Shown here: positions 59,839-64,000 of the stretch, in pieces | Position numbering within the stretch: position 1 is the stretch's first letter | Layout: every line of letters starts with the position of its first letter | From: Desulfobacterales bacterium | GTDB lineage: Bacteria; Desulfobacterota; UBA8473 | Length of the DNA: 64,000 nucleotides | Direction of reading: 5' to 3' | NCBI GenBank assembly: GCA_016209225.1 | Contig: JACQWO010000015.1 | Span: 1 to 64,000 of the forward strand | Position numbers and translations under genes: made by a program | The notes under the pieces: model-generated | The model's input: the letters and a program-made list of their open reading frames with translations, nothing else | Database searches by the model: none | What the model was told of the DNA's origin: nothing

Positions 59839-60717
59839 CTACTTCACTATTACCTTTGTTCTTGTCCGCAAGTATTCTTCGTAATCTTTTTCTCTAAACC
59901 TCAAGAATTGGGGCTCTCTCTTCTCGAAAAAAGCTTTCTGCGCTTCTTGTTGTTCCTCACTCCGCATAAAAGACGGGAAGAGTTTTCCTTGCAATGCCAT
60001 CGGCACATCCCATCTCATGTAATTGAACTCTTCGTCAAAAGAGGCCTTGAGCACCTGGATACATGTGGGGCTCTTCTCCAGTATTTCACCGCACCATTTG
60101 TCTACCTCATCGTCAATCTTATCCAAAGGGACGGCCACGTTGGCTAGACCCATTTCCACGGCTTCTTGCGCACTGTATCTCCTGCAGAGCATCCACATCT
60201 CTCTTGCCTTCTTCGCCCCAAGCACCCTGATCGCGTATTGAATAGGCCAACCGCTTGCAGGACTACCAACACGGGGACCGTTCTGGGCAAATCTAGCGTT
60301 GTCTGCAGCGATTGTAAAATCGCAGCAGTATGCCATATGGTTGCCACCGCCTACACACCATCCCTTGACAACGGCAATGATCGGTTTCTTGCAGGCCACG
60401 AGAAGGCTATTGCAGCTTATGAATATAGCGTCCTCCAACTCGCCTTCAGCCTCGACACCGACGTCGCCGCCGGTACAGAATGCCTTGTCACCCTTTCCGG
60501 TCAGGATCACAACCCCTATAGACGGATCAGCATTTATGTCGTGAACACATTCCCACATATGACGAATCGTCGCCCCGGTGAAGGAGTTAAGTTTGTCGGG
60601 ACGATTAATCGTCATCCTGGCAACTCCCCCTGTTCCGAAATATTTTTTCTCATAAATCAGGTCATCGTAACCATAACCTTCCACTTTCCTCCATTCCGCA
60701 TGAGTCGGTACTCCCAT
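59839..60717 (-). CDS. Enoyl-CoA hydratase/isomerase family protein, MenB/BadI-like
   Basis: A 292-residue crotonase-fold protein. The oxyanion loops are GDKAFCTGGDVGVEAEG and KGWCVGGGNHMAYCCDFTIA; NARFAQNGPRVGSPASGW, KKAREMWMLCRRYSAQEAVE and EKSPTCIQVLKASF are shared with dihydroxynaphthoate synthase and with BadI, the 2-ketocyclohexanecarboxyl-CoA ring hydrolase. The start at 60717 has GGAGGTGGAG; the frame opens earlier. Its neighbours, two acyl-CoA dehydrogenases, favour a ring-opening or hydratase step in alicyclic acid degradation over menaquinone synthesis. Confidence 0.88.
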   Translation of the reverse strand: MGVPTHAEWRKVEGYGYDDLIYEKKYFGTGGVARMTINRPDKLNSFTGATIRHMWECVHDINADPSIGVVILTGKGDKAFCTGGDVGVEAEGELEDAIFISCNSLLVACKKPIIAVVKGWCVGGGNHMAYCCDFTIAADNARFAQNGPRVGSPASGWPIQYAIRVLGAKKAREMWMLCRRYSAQEAVEMGLANVAVPLDKIDDEVDKWCGEILEKSPTCIQVLKASFDEEFNYMRWDVPMALQGKLFPSFMRSEEQQEAQKAFFEKREPQFLRFREKDYEEYLRTRTKVIVK

Positions 60718-60880
60718 AACTCCACCTCCATTTTTTGATTTATTTGCCTTATATTTATTTTGAAGCGGTGAGAAAGTCAAGACTTTTCTTAACTAAAGTC
60801 TTCTTAAATTGTCCTACATCGCAAGCAGTAATCCTAGAAAAAGACAGCTCTGGGGACAAAAACCTACCTATGGATGGAAA

Positions 60881-61585
60881 CTACATAGGAAGGAAAGGAT
60901 TGTAAAACTTTTCCTTTATTATCGTTGAGGAAGAGGAATTACCATAGTTGTGTCCAGGCCATACTATTGTCTCACTTGGTAATACCAACAGCCTGTTTTT
61001 TATTGAGTCCAATAATACCCTCATAGACCCACCAGGCAGGTCAGTTCTCCCGATTCCCCCGACAAATAGGGTGTCTCCTGTAAAGAGATTATTCTCCCCA
61101 TAAAGGCAGATTCCCCCTCTTGAATGTCCGGGGGTATGAATAACCCCCAAGGTTGAATTGCCTATCTTTATACTATCACCGTCTTTAACCAGGATGTCCG
61201 GCGGCGGAGATGGTCTTCCTCCCAGCAGTATATTCAAAAGTCCTTTGTGAATACGGGTTAGAGATTTTCCCTCTAGTTCATGGATGACTAGTTTCGCTCC
61301 TGTTTCCTTTACAACCCCTGCATTCCCGCATATATGATCAACATGAGAGTGAGTATTGACAATATATTTTATTTGGACATCTTCTTCATTTGCAGCCTGC
61401 AAAATCTTTCTTGGACTGCCGCCAGGATCGATTATAAGCCCTTCCCTGCTTTCTCTATCAGCCACTATATAACAAAAAATCCCTAATTTCCCTACTTCTA
61501 ATTGCTTTACAACCAGGTTCCCGGGCATCTTGTCCATTACAAATTCTTTGATTAAGGTTTGAGGAGATTTGCGTAGTTTACTCAT
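60881..61585 (-). CDS. Metallo-beta-lactamase fold hydrolase (glyoxalase II-like)
   Basis: A 234-residue hydrolase with the dinuclear zinc motif NTHSHVDHICGN, then VIHTPGHSRGGICLYG, LFTGDTLFVGGIGRTDLPGG and VWPGHNYGNSSSS. This is the set of YcbL/glyoxalase II-like thioesterases. The frame start MSKLRKSP may be long; an internal ATG (MDKMPGNLVVKQL) is possible. Its position next to acyl-CoA catabolic genes would fit thioester hydrolysis, but this is inference. Confidence 0.88.
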   Translation of the reverse strand: MSKLRKSPQTLIKEFVMDKMPGNLVVKQLEVGKLGIFCYIVADRESREGLIIDPGGSPRKILQAANEEDVQIKYIVNTHSHVDHICGNAGVVKETGAKLVIHELEGKSLTRIHKGLLNILLGGRPSPPPDILVKDGDSIKIGNSTLGVIHTPGHSRGGICLYGENNLFTGDTLFVGGIGRTDLPGGSMRVLLDSIKNRLLVLPSETIVWPGHNYGNSSSSTIIKEKFYNPFLPM

Positions 61586-61700
61586 TATTGATAGCTAAAG
61601 TCAAAGATTAAGTTATAAACCTTTCTCTGGTAAAGATTTTCAACTGTTTGTTAAGATAGCTATTGCCATAAAAAAAACTCAATTGTATAATAGGGAAAAT

Positions 61701-61916
61701 AGACTATTTAGTTCATCCTGAAAAATGAAAAATTTCCTTTGGAGCAAACATGAGCAGGATTTTTGGGGAACCCATCTTGACGAAGCGTAAGATAAGCATT
61801 TTCAGGTGTTTGAGCCCGAAGGGCGAGTTCCTGAAAATGCCTGAAGCGAGTCATAGATGGGTCAAAAAACCTGCACTAGAGAGCGGAAAAAAAGGGGGGG
61901 CAGTGTGAACTATTTA
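61701..61916. repeat. T3-type long palindrome (variant copy 3)
   Basis: About 215 bp. It starts ACTATTTAGTTCATCCTGA and ends GTGAACTATTTAGCTC, so TATTTAG-type ends recur. Internal arms are CATTTTCAGGTGTTTGAGCC against GAGTTCCTGAAAATGCC. TTTTTGGGGAACCCATCTTG and GATGGGTCAAAAAACC are shared with 17043 and 43056. It fills most of the gap 61586-61937; no gene is present. Confidence 0.8.
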
Positions 61917-61937
61917 GCTCTTTAATTTGAGAAGGTT

Positions 61938-62777
61938 ATGAAGATACTTTACACATCCGATCTCCATGTAAATGAGAGACACTACCAAAGACTTTTGGAA
62001 TTACAGAAAAATCAGAGGATAGACTGCCTCATTATTGGTGGAGACTTAATCCCAAATAGGTCTGGTTTTGATGACCGCATTCATAACCAAAGGGACTTTA
62101 TAAAGCAGTTTCTTTATCCCTATATTTCAAAACTAAAAACCACTAAACCAAACCTGGGTATTTATCTAATGATGGGAAATGATGATACGGCAGCCAATAT
62201 GGATCTTCTTGAAGGAATGGAAGAGGAAGGGATAATAAACCTTCTTCACAAAAGGCACCATGCCTTAGATGCAGAAATTCACCTTGTGGGATACGGATAT
62301 GTGCCTATTACACCTTTTTCCTTGAAAGATTGGGAACGATTTGACACCGGCGAGAAGGTTGTTGTTGAAAGCCCTCGAAGATCTTTACTCAGCACCAAAC
62401 AGGGTATGCACCAAATAGACCTCTATGAGGTATTAGGGAAGGAAAAAACCATAGAAGAAGACATGAAATATTTAGCTCAAATAAGTGACCCAAAAAAGAC
62501 CATATATGTTATGCACGCCCCCCCTTATAATACCGCTTTAGATAGGCTTTTCAACGGAACCCCGTGTGGAAGCAAATCAATAAGAAATTTCATTGAGAGG
62601 CACCAGCCATATCTCACCCTTCACGGTCATATCCATGAATCACCTATGGTTTCAGGAATATTTATGGAAGAGATAGGGAATACCATCTCTGTCAACCCGG
62701 GACAAGAACCAGACAGATTACATGCTGTTATCTTTGATACAGGAGACGTTAAGGGGACTCTTGATTATTTTCGCTAG
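61938..62777 (+). CDS. Metallophosphoesterase
   Basis: A 279-residue calcineurin-type phosphoesterase with all five motifs: TSDLHVNERH (D8, H10), IIGGDLIPN, MMGNDD, MHAPPYN and LHGHIHESP. These bind two divalent metals. The substrate is unknown; relatives are cytoplasmic phosphodiesterases of diverse role. The gene follows a T3 repeat and has only a weak ribosome-binding site (GAAGG). Confidence 0.9.
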   Translation: MKILYTSDLHVNERHYQRLLELQKNQRIDCLIIGGDLIPNRSGFDDRIHNQRDFIKQFLYPYISKLKTTKPNLGIYLMMGNDDTAANMDLLEGMEEEGIINLLHKRHHALDAEIHLVGYGYVPITPFSLKDWERFDTGEKVVVESPRRSLLSTKQGMHQIDLYEVLGKEKTIEEDMKYLAQISDPKKTIYVMHAPPYNTALDRLFNGTPCGSKSIRNFIERHQPYLTLHGHIHESPMVSGIFMEEIGNTISVNPGQEPDRLHAVIFDTGDVKGTLDYFR

Positions 62778-62950
62778 CATCCAAAGGATGCCCTGAGATT
62801 GAGATTTAAAGCGCGTTTGGACCCCCTTGTTTGTCTAGACGGATATAGGGATTAAAGTAAAAATAATTTGACAAAAATGCTTGCCAATTTGATCTAAATT
62901 TAGTTAAATATTAACCTTCTCTTCTATAAAAACTAAGAAGGATAAACTTA

Positions 62951-63586
62951 ATGGTCAGTAAGTTAGCGGTATTAGATATTTTGATCCTGTTTCTGGCAAC
63001 CCATTCTGAACTTTTCATATATCTTGCCTTATTTTCTGTCCTGATGATAGCAGGATTGGGAGCACCTATTCCGGAAGATATAGCTCTTATTGGGGGTGGA
63101 TTCTTAGCATATGCGGGATTCAGCAACTTGACTGTCACCATTATAGTCTGTTTTTTCGGTGTTATACTGGGAGATCTAGTAGTGTTCTCTTTGGGGAGAA
63201 GATGGGGTGATAGCATAACAAAACATCGCCATTTTGTGAGGTTAATCTCTGAGAAAAAGCTAAATCGGGCAAAAAAATTTTTTAAAGAGCATGGTAGCAA
63301 AACAGTTTTCCTGGCACGATTCATCCTAGGGTTCCGTGTTGTTGCCTTTACTACTGCAGGAATTCTAAAGATGAAGGCTTCCCATTTTATTACCATAAAT
63401 ACAATAGCCGCTATAATAAGCGTTCCAATATGGGTGTTTATAGGGTATATATTTGGTGCCAATCTCGACGTAGTAGTCAAAGTAGTTAAGAGAGCCGATT
63501 TCCTGATTATCATCTCTCTTTCTTTAGTGATCGGTTTAACTGTAACATATTACCTTTGGAAGAAGAGAAAGAAAAGCAGTCTATGA
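62951..63586 (+). CDS. DedA-family membrane protein
   Basis: A 211-residue inner-membrane protein with about five helices. The DedA core is GLGAPIPEDIALIGGGFLAY, ILGDLVVFSLGRRWGD and the arginine-bearing segment VFLARFILGFRVVAFTTAGI. DedA proteins are undecaprenyl-phosphate or lipid flippases or needed for membrane potential. The start is MVSKLAVLDI; TTGACA near 62868 could be part of its promoter, but no good -10 is seen. Confidence 0.93.
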   Translation: MVSKLAVLDILILFLATHSELFIYLALFSVLMIAGLGAPIPEDIALIGGGFLAYAGFSNLTVTIIVCFFGVILGDLVVFSLGRRWGDSITKHRHFVRLISEKKLNRAKKFFKEHGSKTVFLARFILGFRVVAFTTAGILKMKASHFITINTIAAIISVPIWVFIGYIFGANLDVVVKVVKRADFLIIISLSLVIGLTVTYYLWKKRKKSSL

Positions 63587-63605
63587 TATACCTCACATTA
63601 GATGC

Positions 63606-64000
63606 CTATTTCAGAACCATTACCTTTGATAAAAGGTCGTCACCGTATACAATAGGGTCCCCATGCCCGGGGTAAAGACTTTTCACGTTGAGATAAGCCC
63701 CCCTTAAATCATTGAAAGATTCCTTTATTTGGGTGTAGTTACAGCAAAAAAGGTTCAATTCCCCCTTTCCATCCATATTGAGGATAGTGTCACCCGAAAT
63801 AAGAATATTTTTCTTTTCGTGCCACAGACAAGTACTGTCAGTGGTGTGTCCAGGGGTTGAGATAACCCTCCAATTCGGGGCATAGGGTATAGTATCGCCA
63901 TCCCCAAGCCAATAATGGACATCATATCTCACCGATACCTTTTCTCTCAAGAATGGCAAAGGTATCCCCACTTTATCATCCAATTTAATTTCGAGGAGAG
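63606..64000 (-). CDS. Metallo-beta-lactamase fold hydrolase, C-terminal part
   Basis: The gene enters from the right edge; 131 C-terminal residues are visible. They contain the second half of the metal site: VISTPGHTTDSTCLWHEKKN, ILISGDTILNMDG and SLYPGHGDPIVYG. The N-terminal HxHxDH motif must lie beyond position 64000. It is a different family member from the hydrolase at 60881-61585. The TTG at 63983 is only the first possible internal start, not the true one. Confidence 0.85.
   Translation of the reverse strand, partial: LLEIKLDDKVGIPLPFLREKVSVRYDVHYWLGDGDTIPYAPNWRVISTPGHTTDSTCLWHEKKNILISGDTILNMDGKGELNLFCCNYTQIKESFNDLRGAYLNVKSLYPGHGDPIVYGDDLLSKVMVLK

Noticed and set aside
59839-60717. 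Assignment as BamA ring hydrolase or as MenB
   Set aside because: The protein is shorter than BamA and has no menaquinone genes nearby; only MenB/BadI-like similarity can be supported.

Overview
The window looks like a chromosome segment of an AT-rich, Gram-negative (diderm) anaerobe, most likely a deltaproteobacterium in the broad sense (Desulfobacterota). The basis is gene order and content: a pyrG-kdsA-kdsC-lptC-lptA-lptB-rpoN-hpf-ptsN-rapZ-EIIA block, a class 1B dihydroorotate dehydrogenase pair (pyrK-pyrD), a B12-dependent acyl-CoA mutase, CoA-thioester catabolism and two MoeA proteins. No rRNA, tRNA, CRISPR array, phage or intact insertion sequence was found.

Layout. 0-1.3 kb: two toxin-antitoxin modules on the minus strand, one cut by the window edge, separated by a nested hairpin that resembles an integron recombination site. 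1.5-13.7 kb, plus strand: CTP synthase, KDO synthesis, LPS export, sigma-54, nitrogen-PTS regulators and pyrimidine synthesis. 13.7-18.5 kb, minus strand: PIG-L deacetylase, MshA/BshA-like glycosyltransferase, FemAB/CelD-like acyltransferase and a radical SAM/SPASM enzyme. 18.8-25.7 kb, plus strand: an ArsR-headed redox and arsenic island (35-residue membrane peptide, thioredoxin-like proteins, CcdA, Fe-S protein, one full and one split ArsP-type permease, Acr3), ending in a decayed ATPase gene. 26-30.1 kb, minus strand: two MoeA proteins and a TauE/SafE exporter. 30.5-34.1 kb: CoA ligase-like protein and a two-subunit B12 mutase with replaced active-site residues.

34.3-48.4 kb: a six-PAS diguanylate cyclase, orphan OppD, hemC, prfB with its programmed frameshift, lnt, a CBS protein, plsY, gcvH, TPM and LemA proteins and a nucleotidyltransferase. 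48.8-56 kb: an EF-G paralogue, an ABC importer without its ATPase, and a minus-strand sulfur/redox group (ArsR-rhodanese, membrane protein, DsrE, OsmC, NapH-like). 56.3-64 kb: MOSC protein, hisI, two acyl-CoA dehydrogenases with a BadI/MenB-like hydratase, two metallo-beta-lactamase fold proteins, a phosphoesterase and a DedA protein.

The most unusual global property is the intergenic DNA. Many gaps are filled with imperfect palindromes built from stuttered short words. At least three families can be separated by conserved ends: T1 (GTAACTACTCAG...CTGAGTAGTTAC), T2 (GGTTCTTCTCCCAA... and its complement) and T3 (a palindrome of about 190-215 bp). Within T1 the ends are conserved while the interiors differ. 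The repeats reach into genes: they supply C-terminal codons or stops (pyrD, the PIG-L gene, lnt, the B12-binding subunit) and ribosome-binding sites (prfB, the glycosyltransferase). The strongest enzymatic novelty is the B12 mutase at 32.0-34.1 kb; the strongest system-level candidates are the ArsR redox/permease island and the possible thiol-type glycoside cluster at 13.8-17 kb.
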